Positions 1 through 9,600 of a DNA stretch of 64,000 nt are shown here, one piece after another. The translations under genes and the position numbers were made by a program. The first letter of the stretch is position 1. Each line of letters starts with the position of its first letter. The DNA comes from Gorsachius magnificus (lineage: Eukaryota > Chordata > Aves > Pelecaniformes > Ardeidae), in contig CM067091.1 in the NCBI GenBank assembly GCA_034008185.1, forward strand, positions 10,023,799 through 10,087,798, written 5' to 3'. The notes beneath the pieces were generated by a model that was given only the letters and a program-made list of their open reading frames with translations, was not told where the DNA came from and made no database searches.

Positions 1-102
1 CTTCTGCTCTTTTTCCTTTCCCGATCTCGGCTCCGTTTGCGTTCCTTACTTCTGCTCCTCTTCCTGTCATGGCTTCGACTTCGGCTCTTGCTCTTTTTTC
101 TC
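1..102 (-). CDS. RBM39: RBM39 coding exon 3 (partial): start of the RS domain
   Basis: Read on the minus strand from 102, the first base completes the AAG codon split across the intron, followed by 33 codons and two further bases at the window edge. The protein is almost wholly Arg, Lys and Ser, with RSRS, KERKRSRDRE and KKS stretches as in the RBM39 RS domain. This low-complexity domain directs nuclear-speckle localisation and SR-type protein contacts. The acceptor is a CTTTCTCAG motif immediately right of 102. Only part of the exon is present; it continues beyond position 1. An open frame seen on the opposite strand here is a shadow of this RS-coding sequence. Confidence 0.93.
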
Positions 103-2845
103 CTGAGAAAGAAAAATACAACTTCGGTTACACATGTAGCTGTGTTATTTACCTCGCATTCCACAGTTCCTCTAACCTGGTGTCAGAGACATTGATAGGA
201 AAAAGTTTATACCTGTTGGTATTTATACAAGTTTCTTTTGTTAAATGGGTGGTTAAGCATGTCAGGATTCTCTTAGAATTTATCATAAGCAACATAAAGT
301 GCTCCAAAGCAATGATTTTAAATTTTGTAATAACTAAAGAATGCTTCCAGGAAGAGTAAAAGGACTGAAAAGAATATTTCCTGCATGAGATCTAGTACAT
401 ACTAAATGCAGTATTTCACATGTCTTTCGAACATACTTTAAATACACCATCAAGGTGCTAAGAAGAAATTATATTTTTACAGTACAGTAAAACAAAACAC
501 AACAAAAATGGAAAGGAAGAGGCAAGCCTGAGGGAGAGGAAGGTTGTTTTCTCTCAATACTCCCTTCCATCAATCTTAACACACTGCCAAAGGGTTTTGC
601 TTCCTACTTGGTACTCCCATTCATAAGCTTTTCTAAGTCTGTGGCTCTTACGGGTTTGGGACAAACTGCAGATCTTCATAATTTTAACCACTTAGAAAAT
701 TTATACATCTAAAATCTGTAAGTCAATTATACATCATATTTGAAAACCAGTGAGCCACTGTTCCATTCTCTGCAGACTATTTTTGGGTTTTTGCAATTTT
801 TTTTTTCCTGTATCTCAGTCTCAGACCATAAAAACTTGCAGTCTCCTAGTTTTCAAAGGATGCATACATAAAACAAACATTAAACAGATGCTCAAGCAAT
901 TATTCAAGACAGTATTTTTCCTCAAATTGGATTTTGGGAATAACCAACTTTGCTGCTAAACTTTTGAAATTCAAGACATCCTTTGCTACTGAGTATTTCT
1001 TCTCCTTCTGGGCCTTCTGATTACACACACCATCGTTTTTTCAAAGTGGTCACTCATACACTTAAAAACTTTGTATGCTACCCTCCACTTTTAAAAAAAG
1101 TTCAACCCTATTACTTTCTATGGCCACGTATAAACTAAGACTTTAGTTAGTTTCGATTACTAAAATTAAAATCTCTCAGCTACCACATCTAACAGAGCAT
1201 AATGATCACTAGCAGCTTTTACTCTCCAATCTCCACCTCCGAAGACCCATTAAAACTACCCGAGTATTTATCTCTCATGAGAAACGTTTTATGATTTGGT
1301 TTTAAAAATTGGAATATTGCATTTGTAATCAATTATTTATCTACAATACCCCATCAGTTTCTCTAATATTTTTGTATGGACAGAGAAGCTGCTGCATCAA
1401 ACCCCAATATTCAGAAGCTTCACAATCTCTGGTAAGATGACACCACCCAGAAATTCAGAATGATCTGCATCAACATCACTTAACCTCAATTCCTACTGTA
1501 ACAGTTTCTGACAGTTGGGCATGCATAGTCTCTCTCCTTGGAGCAATCACTTACCAGTATCTCCCTAAGTTAAAACCCTCAGACACCCAATGTTGGAACA
1601 GCTCAAAAAAATTCTACCTGTAGCTCAATATACCAGCCAGTACCAGTAACTGCAGCTAGTCCTCAGTAAAGATAGCAACTATGCACCATCCAACCATGCA
1701 ATGAACCATCTTTGCATGCAAGACTCCTAACAGTCAAGATCCACACTCTGCTTTCCAATCATGATTAAACTGGACATACAGTACAGATATCTAGTAAAAC
1801 TGCAGATTCTTAATCCTTCCAATTTCTAAATCACAAATTTAGTACCGTTTGACAATTACTGAAAGCTGCACACTACATCTAATATTCTTTTTTAGTTCTT
1901 GATGTTTGCTGTGGATTATAGTTTTCCTCACAGTTCAAGTCTTCTTTCAGTATTGTCCAACTGAAGTAGATAAAGAATACCCTCTACATACTGACACTCC
2001 AAACAATTTCATTGTTAAGCAAAGCAAGAAGTCTTGTAATGCCTTATACACCTTAGTCTTCAGCAACAGAGTACACTGTCACAAGTCACATACACAATGG
2101 TGTAGTTTGTTCTTTAAAGATTTAGGCGAACAATAAGCTGTATCAGATAAAAATTCTGGGACAAAAAGCTTCTACTGTCAGAGAACTGCAGTACAAGAAT
2201 AACTAACCTCCGAGCAACTGCTAACTTGCAAACTGCAATGGGGAAATACCACAGGAGCAACATTTCTCAACAGACACAAGGGTACGAGTAAGAAAGCAGA
2301 AGAGGAGATGAAACTCCACACAAGTAACACTGCAAGAGTAACGGCAGCAAAGCAGCTTGACTTCCTTCTGGTTTACAGTAACAATTTTTTTCTAAAATTA
2401 GTTTACTGTTTTTCTGAATTAGAAATACAAACTGAACACACAGGTCCAACCTGAAAATAGGTCCATGGGCAGAAAAATAACAAACGTCACTGCTTTAGTC
2501 TTAGAGAGGTTACAGCAACTAAGGAAACAAACTGACATACCTTCTAATATTCTCATCATTCTACCATGAACCAAGGTCAGAACCAATTCTAAAATTTAAA
2601 ACCCACTGCTTTTCTTTCAGATCCCAGTTTATATTATGAGGCTCGCCATCCAAACAAAAGCAGGGTTTCACACACCATGTGTATATATGGAATATATGTG
2701 TTAAAGCAATAAAAACTCAGAACTTAAATATTTGGAACAGCTGCTTTTGATGGGGTTGTAGGGGTCTCAGTATTTAGCATGAGAATGATGTTCACAGTAT
2801 TGTTAAGAATGCAGATATAAGGAATAATCAATTTTAGATTATTAG

Positions 2846-2872
2846 ATTCCAACATAAATATGATGTTGGAAT
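2846..2872. repeat. Short inverted repeat (hairpin potential)
   Basis: ATTCCAACAT at 2846-2855 and ATGTTGGAAT at 2863-2872 are perfect reverse complements separated by 7 nt. They could form a small hairpin in the RBM39 pre-mRNA. No microRNA-length stem extends beyond the 10 bp. Confidence 0.6.
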
Positions 2873-3142
2873 TGGACTTCTCATTTTCCAAATATTCATA
2901 GACCTGGCAAGAAACACTCTTTGGATCCCTTCAGTGTTTCATCTGAATGATTTCAGAAAATGACAACAGCATACACGCTGACTTCTTATGTTAGCTGTAT
3001 ATTACAAAACCACACTGGCTACTGTTTACTCAACTATCAAATTCTTCCTATCTCAACTACCTCATCACCAAATGCTGCTTGTAAGGTGAGTAATTTATTT
3101 TACAGACTTAAAAACCTTCCATTTATTTGGGGCATTTAAGAG

Positions 3143-3154
3143 ACTCTTAAGAGT
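3143..3154. repeat. 12-bp palindrome within a duplicated 11-mer
   Basis: ACTCTTAAGAGT is a perfect palindrome. It overlaps the first of two copies of TTAAGAGACTC (3136-3146 and 3171-3181), which are separated by a short CT-rich stretch. The function is unknown. Confidence 0.55.
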
Positions 3155-3352
3155 AAGTAATCTCTCTCTCTTAAGAGACTCAAGGCATTTTTCTTCAAAT
3201 TTCTGATTTGATTCCAGACTGTTTGGGTCAGCAGCAGCTGTTCAGACTTTGGATTTATGCTTCCCCAAGAAGGTGGTTCTCTGGTTCTTTAAAAAGGTCA
3301 TAGTGTACTTTTATAAAGGTTAGATTAGAAACAAAAAAATTATAGAAATGTT

Positions 3353-3380
3353 GGGGGGGGGGGGGGAGTGGGGGTGGTGT
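3353..3380 (+). repeat. Poly-G run and G-rich tract
   Basis: Fourteen consecutive G residues (3353-3366) are followed by GTGGGGGTGG-type sequence. This is a simple repeat in the RBM39 intron. The RBM39 RNA itself carries the C-rich strand. The run is likely length-polymorphic and prone to sequencing error. Confidence 0.8.
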
Positions 3381-3784
3381 GTAATTGAGGGAGGGGATCA
3401 AACAGCCTAAACCTTTTCAAGAAAGCACTGGTATCTTTAATGCTTTGAACTGTTCCAAATCACATCAAGTTCTACACCAAACAGATTTTTAAAATGCAAA
3501 ATCCATTGCACTGCTGAAGCAACAAAAAAAGAAACTAAATACGCTGAACCTATCAAGTCTGTACTTTTATCTGATGCTAGCACTAAACGTTTCCACAATT
3601 TTGATGACATTGGTGACAAGGGCATAACTACATTTGTAAACAAAAGTCCCCGATTGCTGCAGTTGCAGCAATTGCAAATACCAAGCTTTTCCATTTTATT
3701 TCCCTAACACTACTGACACACACTGACAAGTTTACAAAAACCAGCAGCCTCCCCACAGATGTAGAGAATTGAGCAAATACTTAC

Positions 3785-3834
3785 TTCTTGCTGCGTTCTT
3801 CATGGCCATTGGCACTGCTCAATTTGTTCTCATC
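3785..3834 (-). CDS. RBM39: RBM39 coding exon 2 (50 nt)
   Basis: The exon encodes DENKLSSANGHEERSK plus the first two bases of a split lysine codon. It matches the sequence that follows the start exon in vertebrate RBM39. The acceptor is a pyrimidine-rich stretch ending CTTAG just right of 3834. The donor is GTAAGTATTT just left of 3785, close to consensus. The upstream exon ends in phase 0 and this one ends in phase 2. The G at position 102 of the next exon restores the frame as AAG. Confidence 0.95.
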
Positions 3835-4254
3835 CTAAGCAGGGTTGATAGAAGAACATCGTGAGGACGAAGCGGAAACATTTCAAGTGGTCAAAGGGTA
3901 ATGGGAATAGGAATAAGAAAATACAAAACAAAAATTTTAATACTAAATTATTTGTTTACAGTTTAATGTGGAAAGTTTTAGAAAATTTAGGTAGGCATTT
4001 TTAACCACTTTGCTGCTTAAATTTAAGTCATACAATTACAAAATACAAGACTTACATCATTTGAAAGTGTATATGAAATTGTAGGTACTTCCTTACATGG
4101 TTTAGAGAGCAAGTTATCCTGTAGAATTCAGCACTCAAGTGGTTAAATGTTATTTCTATAAAGTATAAAAGGAAGTTTCAGGTTTGTGTTTGTGTGCCCC
4201 TCTGATCAGTACCAAGGCTACATCTCTGCCTAAGCCCCAGTGGCTACACTAGCA

Positions 4255-4440
4255 GCCAGCCACTATGGATTTCCTGTGACCGATGCCATTCCCGAGATCT
4301 TCACTCATTTTCGTTGAAGAGTTGTAAGAGCTTGATGTCACCTCTGTCACACATCTCGCCCTGAAGCAAACAGGGATTCACACTGCTTTAGTAACGTCGA
4401 CTCCCAAGAAAGTCATCAATAATCCACCAGTCCAGCCTAA
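4255..4440 (-). other. RBM39: Candidate alternative (poison) exon region in RBM39
   Basis: On the minus strand a good acceptor (CCCTGTTTGCTTCAG) ends at 4361. The sequence from 4360 reads in frame with the start exon for 19 codons and then meets TGA at 4303-4301. A donor-like GAG/GTGACA site would instead end a 19-nt micro-exon at 4342. Joining that micro-exon to the next coding exon gives GGA TGA, an immediate stop. About six CpGs survive within 165 bp of an otherwise CpG-poor intron, which suggests constraint. Splicing factors of this class commonly autoregulate through such exons, and I recall this being described for RBM39. No RNA evidence is available here. Confidence 0.45.
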
Positions 4441-5225
4441 ACATTCCCTATTTCCATACCTGTTTACATGGAAAATATCCATGTTAAACCAGGACACAAG
4501 AATTTTAACATAACAATTTACAAATTTTTCTTCAAGATTTTAACGTAACTGCTAAATATTACATAAACTAAATATACCACTTAAAACTTACAAATGCTCA
4601 TCCAAAATTCATGACACAGTTGTAATAAACACTGCAGAATAGTCTAACAATAGCTGCTATGTAGTTTATATACTTGCTTTACAGTTTAATCACATCTGTT
4701 ACATCAAAAGTACAACGCCTAAGCAACTTAATATACATTTCTTGTGAAACCAGTGCTAAAGCATGCATAATGTTAACACTTCACCATCATTTGGTGAAAA
4801 ACACAAAAAGACAGTATTCATTTGCTGCTGGGTTAGGTAAAAGACATCACTACACTAACTGATAGAAATTTTGCATAAAAATTGACATTTCCTAATTAAA
4901 CAACTAGGACAGAATACAAGAACTTATTTTAGAATGACACCGCAGACTGTGATACTGTCTTTTACTTGCTAAGAACATTCTATTCAGGGATCCAAGAATT
5001 TCCGTAAATTCTTTCACTCAGCAATTGATTTCCATCTGCCCTGTTAAAAGATTAACCACCACCAGTCTTCTGCATTAAAAGCAAGTCTCACTCTTCTTGC
5101 ACTGAGCAGACTGTTCAAATATTTACTTGCCATGGGACTGGTGAAAAGGTTATTCTTGGAACCCTGCTGTTTTCCCAAACCACTGCATTCACCTTGTTAC
5201 TGGACCTGGCAATTTTAGGAGAGGT

Positions 5226-5371
5226 TTTTGGTTTCTTGTTTTGGGTTTGGTTTTTCTTGTGGGGTGGGTTTTTGGTTTTCTGGGGGGTTTTTTGGGGGTT
5301 TTTTGGTTTCGTTTTTTTTGGTTGGTTGGTTGGTTTTGGGTGGTTGTATTTTTGGTTTTTTTTTTTTAAAC
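5226..5371 (+). repeat. G/T-only low-complexity tract
   Basis: About 145 bp consists almost only of G and T, with repeated GGTTTTT-type units and a GGTTGGTTGGTTGG array. Several overlapping open frames rich in Phe, Gly and Trp come from this composition and are not genes. The RBM39 transcript carries the complementary A/C-rich strand. Confidence 0.85.
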
Positions 5372-5707
5372 CTAGGGGACCACGGTACAGCGATACGTCA
5401 CTCAATTACTACCTTATGATTGACAGTTCACACTGGAATCAAAGGTGAATTCATGGGAGTAGAGGTGAGATATCGTTAGGCAAGTCTACAAAGAGAGATA
5501 GATGGGCATTTATTCATCACTCTGAAGTGAAACTACTGCACAATATAATTACATTAACAGTATATATTTAATTGTAAGTTACATGTAATGCATCTCCAAT
5601 AAGATAAATCATGAGGGCTCCAGGGATGTTAGTTTACAGTTCAGCAGTAGTTTCATGAATAATGCTAAATTAAGGTAAACAGGACCTCACTGGCACATTT
5701 TTCTCAC

Positions 5708-5770
5708 CTTCTTGTAAGGAGCTTCAAGCATTGCTTCAATATCAATATCATCAGCCATTTTTCAGGACAC
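5708..5770 (-). CDS. RBM39: RBM39 start-codon exon (coding 5758-5708)
   Basis: The exon has 12 untranslated bases (5770-5759) and then ATG at 5758-5756. Seventeen codons give MADDIDIEAMLEAPYKK, the diagnostic RBM39 N-terminus, and the exon ends in phase 0. The start context AAAAATGG has G at +4. The acceptor is TTCTTCTTTCAG just right of 5770 and the donor is GTGAGA just left of 5708. The short acidic segment comes before the RS domain encoded by the following exons. The identification is secure because the exons to the left continue the same protein. Confidence 0.95.
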
Positions 5771-8700
5771 CTGAAAGAAGAAGCAAAATCCACCTGTGAT
5801 GGAAAATACTCTTGTGCTTTATATTTCAAAGGCTTTTGCTTAAGAGGCCATTGCTGCATTGGCTCAAATTCACAGGGCAGCGTCTCAGAAGACATTTCCA
5901 ACAAGAACTGGAATGAAGCTTTGCTCAGTGAGATGATAAAAAACATGGCACAAAGCAATTATATCTGTGAACAACAACATGCTATTGAAGACAATTAGCC
6001 AGTGGAAAGCCCAGAGGTATTCCACCAATTTCTTTCAAAACAAAGAGCACAGACCATTTACAATACAGAAACACAGGTCTGGTGGCCATCTTGGGAAGCA
6101 CTAGAGCTCGACCAAAGGACTCAAGAGAGACATGTAAAGAACACAGAACAAACATTCAGGCAAACCTGTTCACAGCGTCCTAGCATTTGCTACCATCACA
6201 TTTACTGATCTGAAGACTTAAAGTGAACACTATGTTCCTTTAAGAAACATTGCGTCCTGCCTAATGTGGGCCACAGAAGCAGCAGTTACGATTCAAGCAT
6301 TGCATACACAAGATCCATCCAATCTGGAACTTCAGGTTTCAGACAGAAAAGGTCACTGTGCCGTGTAACACTAGTCACCACAAACTTTTTTTTTTAATTG
6401 TTCCTCTTATTTTTTCAATGTCAACCCCCAATATAATTTTCTGTTTATTATACTCTGAATCCCTTTGACATTTGATTTCCTTTCCCTATGCAGATATGCT
6501 ATTGAGAACCTCTCAAGACTCTCTGCATTACAGTAGAGACACTCAACTTCCTCAAATCTCTTAATGGAACACTTTCTCTCCTCTTTATTTCTTAAGCTCA
6601 AAAATGGCCAAGTCTCTAGATCCAAGTCCATCAGCCCAAGAGTAAAGATTTTGCTGCATGTCTGCCATAAAAATGGCTTTTTGATCACAGAGGTTAATTC
6701 TTGCACCTTTGTAACAGGCATTGCTGCAGAACTATGCGATCCAGAGGCTTGGCCAGCACAGTGAAATCGCTCCAACATTTCAAGATCCTTTAAGCTGTTC
6801 ATTATACCAGAGCTGCACCACATGTAAGAATCAAGTCACTCCCCCACCCACATCAGACCATCACCCATTAACACAATCAACAACAAAACATAATCCTTTA
6901 GCCATATCAGAGCACTGAAAGTTCATACTCAATTACTTAACCAAGGCACACTAACCTTATTTTCAAGTTATTACCTCTTGGGCTATAGTGCTGTCAGAAA
7001 TACAATCATCCTTAGTGTATGTGATATGGCTCAATTTTACTTTTTACTAGAGTATTTACATTCAGCTTTACAAGTCATCTACACACAGGCATATGATTTA
7101 ATTCACCGCTGTTCTACCAGTATTTGGTATGAACAAGTACATCATTATGACTAAGGACCATGAAGAAGCACCAGACCAAATGCAGGATTTTACAAGAAAA
7201 TTCCCACCAGTTCCCCCCATTTTTGCATGTGCAATTTAGTTAATATATCCAGCTACACCTGGGGTGGGATTTTTCACCCTGAAGAAGGGTGGCCAAAGGG
7301 GGCCATAAAAGGGACCACCAAATCATGAGTGGCATGGAAAAGTGAAGAGGGAATGACTATTGCTGCATTCACCCAAATAGTAAGAGTGAATGAACTATCA
7401 TCCAGTGGGTTCAAAACAAAGGCCCTTATTCACACAGCATTAAGCCATGGGAATTCACTGTTACAGAGACCTGTGGATGCTAACAAAGAAAAAAAAAACC
7501 ACATGCAGTGTTCAAAAAACCCAAAACAAAAAAGCACAAAAGTTTACAGAAAAAGCTTTTCATTAAACAAAGACATGCCTTGTGACCCTGAACCACAACT
7601 AGCTGACAACTAAGAGCGCACAGAGAAGTGTCACTCTACGATTGCCCTATGTTTCTATTTTCTTAGGCATTTGCTGTTTGTTGGCCACCATCACAGACAA
7701 GATCCCTGAGTTACATGGACCTTTGGTCTCACCCTGAGCAATCTGTGCCCTCTGTACCCTGCACAATACCATGTTTGCATCAGAATACCTTCTGTTCACA
7801 TAACACAGACCTACTATCCACTCTGCAATTCATGTAATGCATATAATGATGCTACATATAAAGTTATTATTTTTAAAAAGTCACAAATAGGAGTCCTTAT
7901 TCATTTCAAATTACTAGAAAATCATTATATTTTCACATCTCTTTCACTAAACACTGAAGAAGTTCAAAATAATTTTCATAGAAGCCTTTCAGCTCACTCA
8001 AAAAAAGATACGTATGCCCGATGTTTCTGTAGAGAGGAAAAAAACCACCCCAAACCAGAACAAACAAAACCCTAACAACAAAAACCCACCCAAAACACCA
8101 AAACAAACAAGGAATGAACTACACCTGAAATGCTGCAGGTCTGCAGGAAACCTAAAGGGACACGAAATTTACCACTACTGATCTAGCCACTATTTTGAAA
8201 GCGGATTCCATCGCTTTTTGCCATGTTATAGCTCATAAACGGAGTTTAGGAAGACCCTCTCCTCGAAATTACTTGGTTTGGAAATTCCAAGAAATGACAA
8301 TTCCGCTCTTGCTTTGCAAGGAGCCTCCGGGAAAAGCATCAAGGAAGTTGAGGGAGAACGCCGACGCTTCAGGAGGGGAGCCCAGCGCCCGGCAGCACAG
8401 GCACCTCTGCCCAGCGGCTTTCCACCCGCCATCCTCCACACGCTCCCGGCGCGATCGCAACTACGCGGGTTCTCAAACAAACCGCTGCGTCCGAACCAAG
8501 CTGCCCCGTTCTGCCGGGGCTCCCAATCCGCTCCGGGAACCCCCCCCCCGCCCCCCAGGACCCCCCCCCCCCCCACAGCCCGGAGCCGCCCCCCCCCCCC
8601 GGCCGGGGGGCCGGAGCCCCCCGGCCGGGGGGCACAGCGCCCCGGGGGGACTCGGGGAGGGACAACGCCGCGGCGGGGACAGCCGGATCCGCCCGCTACG

Positions 8701-8968
8701 TGGCCGTAGAAACAACCAAACCCCACGCGGCCAGGCCGCGGTCTCGGGGCGGGGGCAGCCAGCCGGGCGCTCCGGCCCCAACAAGGCGCAAGGTGAGCAC
8801 CTGCGGGGAGGCCGGCGGCGGCCCCCGAAGGCAAGGGACGGGACCACCCAGTCGGAGAGCGGCGACCATGGCGGCGGGAGGGTCGCGGGCCTCCCGGACC
8901 GCCCGCAGGCCGGGGCCACAGCGCTCCGAACCGGCCGGGCGGGGTCCGGCCCCGCGCCCGGCAGTTAC
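5771..8968 (-). other. RBM39: RBM39 intron 1 (within the 5' UTR)
   Basis: This is the presumed first intron of about 3.2 kb, between the 5' UTR exon and the start-codon exon. The left two-thirds is AT-rich and unremarkable. A 138-codon open frame on the RBM39 strand (6823-6407) resembles nothing I recognise and has no obvious splice sites or motifs, so I treat it as chance. The right third, from about 8.3 kb, is the downstream half of the CpG island, with long C-runs. Confidence 0.65.
8541..8640 (-). repeat. Poly-C runs on +, G-rich on the RBM39 coding strand
   Basis: Runs of 9, 6, 14 and 12 C residues (8541-8600), and further C/G runs to 8640, make the RBM39 non-template strand strongly G-rich just inside the gene. 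This is the typical setting for G-quadruplexes and co-transcriptional R-loops. Run lengths may be unreliable. The long Pro/Arg/Gly open frames across 8.2-10 kb are artefacts of this composition. Confidence 0.75.
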
Positions 8969-9060
8969 CTGCGCCACGGGCGGGTGCTGTCCTTGTACGA
9001 GCGCCCGAGGTCCGGCGGCGACGGCTCCCGGTTCTGGCGCTGGCTGCGTTGATGGTGGGG
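8969..9060 (-). other. RBM39: Probable RBM39 non-coding exon 1
   Basis: On the minus strand the sequence ends GTGGCGCAG at 8969, directly followed by GTAACTG, a good 5' splice site inside the CpG island. Splicing this to the acceptor at 5771 would place the 5' UTR in front of the RBM39 start codon. The transcription start is not defined by any core motif that I can see, so the right end is approximate. Confidence 0.5.
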
Positions 9061-9301
9061 GATGGGCCCAAGTGCTCGGGAACCCTCTCCAGGCGTCTAA
9101 ACCTCAGGCAGACGGCGCCGCTCGGCCAGCCCCGGGGCGGCAGGCGGCGAGGGGCAGCGCGGCCGCGGCGGGTGGTCCCCGGACCCGGGCTGGGCCCCGG
9201 CTCTGGCACCAGCGGCTGCTCCCCGAAATGGCGCCCGCCGCGTCTCGCTGCTGGCAGGCTGGGCGCGCGGCACGGGGGCGTCTAGCGCCCGGCGCAGGGG
9301 C

Positions 9302-9311
9302 TCTCGCGAGA
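9302..9311. promoter_or_regulatory. TCTCGCGAGA element, copy 1
   Basis: This is a perfect match to the palindromic TCTCGCGAGA promoter element known from CpG-island and bidirectional promoters of housekeeping genes. It lies upstream of the presumed RBM39 start. Confidence 0.8.
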
Positions 9312-9352
9312 CGTAGGGCCAGACAAGGCCCCGCGCGCCAGCGCCCGCCGCC

Positions 9353-9362
9353 TCTCGCGAGA
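9353..9362. promoter_or_regulatory. TCTCGCGAGA element, copy 2
   Basis: This is a second perfect palindrome, 51 bp from the first and 8 bp before an ETS-like CCGGAAG site. Confidence 0.8.
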
Positions 9363-9390
9363 CATTGCGCCCGGAAGGGGCAGCCCAAAC

Positions 9391-9400
9391 GCTCGCGAGA
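9391..9400. promoter_or_regulatory. TCTCGCGAGA-like element, copy 3 (one mismatch)
   Basis: GCTCGCGAGA differs from the palindrome only at the first base and sits 38 bp from copy 2. Confidence 0.65.
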
Positions 9401-9431
9401 CTTGGGCCGAAGGGAGGGGACTGTCACGCGC

Positions 9432-9441
9432 TCTCGCGAGA
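9432..9441. promoter_or_regulatory. TCTCGCGAGA element, copy 4
   Basis: This is a third perfect palindrome, 41 bp from copy 3, at the far upstream edge of the RBM39 promoter. Confidence 0.8.
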
Positions 9442-9471
9442 GCTGGCACGCCCGCCAGGGGCGCGGCGGAG

Positions 9472-9484
9472 GGGTCAAAGGTCA
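9472..9484 (+). promoter_or_regulatory. DR1-type nuclear receptor half-site pair
   Basis: GGGTCAAAGGTCA matches the direct-repeat-1 motif bound by HNF4, RXR/PPAR and COUP-TF class receptors. It lies about 30 bp upstream of the last TCTCGCGAGA copy. Occupancy is unknown. Confidence 0.45.
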
Positions 9485-9600
9485 CCGGAGGGGCTCACTG
9501 TTGGCCCCGACGCCCCGGGCTCGGCCCGGCCGCGGGCGACCCCCCCCCCGGAGGGCTGACGTGCCGCGGCCTTGCCCAGGCCTGGCTCCGGCTCCGGCTC

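Larger units (their letters stand above)
103..3784 (-). other. RBM39: RBM39 intron between coding exons 2 and 3
   Basis: This AT-rich intron of about 3.7 kb has no other gene that I can support. It contains a run of 14 G at 3353-3366 followed by G-rich sequence to about 3377. It also has a 10-bp inverted repeat at 2846-2872 and a 12-bp palindrome at 3143-3154 inside a duplicated TTAAGAGACTC motif. The short open frames in it have no recognisable protein features. Confidence 0.85.
3835..5707 (-). other. RBM39: RBM39 intron between coding exons 1 and 2
   Basis: This intron of about 1.9 kb is AT-rich apart from two striking stretches. One is a CpG-retaining, unique-sequence block at about 4170-4440 that looks like an alternative exon. 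The other is a long G/T-only tract at 5226-5371. Both are listed separately. Nothing else in it looks coding. Confidence 0.85.
1..9060 (-). other. RBM39: RBM39 gene, 5' part (runs off the left edge)
   Basis: This is the span of the 5' end of RBM39 (CAPER-alpha), a nuclear U2AF65-related SR-like protein. The family is known to act in 3' splice-site selection and as a transcriptional coactivator. The window shows, in transcript order, a probable untranslated first exon ending at 8969, the start-codon exon 5708-5770, a 50-nt exon 3785-3834 and a partial exon 102-1. Each internal boundary has a GT donor and AG acceptor on the minus strand, and the joined phases stay open. The product starts MADDIDIEAMLEAPYKK, the signature RBM39 N-terminus, and runs into an Arg/Ser-rich domain. 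The three RNA-recognition motifs known for the family must lie left of the window. The exact transcription start is not visible; the right end given is approximate. Confidence 0.93.
8400..9600. promoter_or_regulatory. RBM39: CpG-island promoter of RBM39
   Basis: This is a dense CpG island of over 1 kb covering the presumed RBM39 transcription start. It contains a GC box (GGGGCGGGGG, 8746-8755), an ETS-type CCGGAAG (9371-9377), YY1-like ATGGCGSC motifs near 8868 and 9228, and the TCTCGCGAGA array described separately. No TATA box is visible on the minus strand. This is the usual architecture of a housekeeping splicing-factor promoter, which often fires in both directions. I see no plus-strand gene starting here, but a divergent non-coding transcript is possible. 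Confidence 0.8.

Noticed and set aside
6407..6823. 138-codon open frame on the RBM39 strand inside intron 1
   Set aside because: It has no recognisable family, motif or flanking splice signals. An open frame of this length is expected occasionally by chance in 64 kb.
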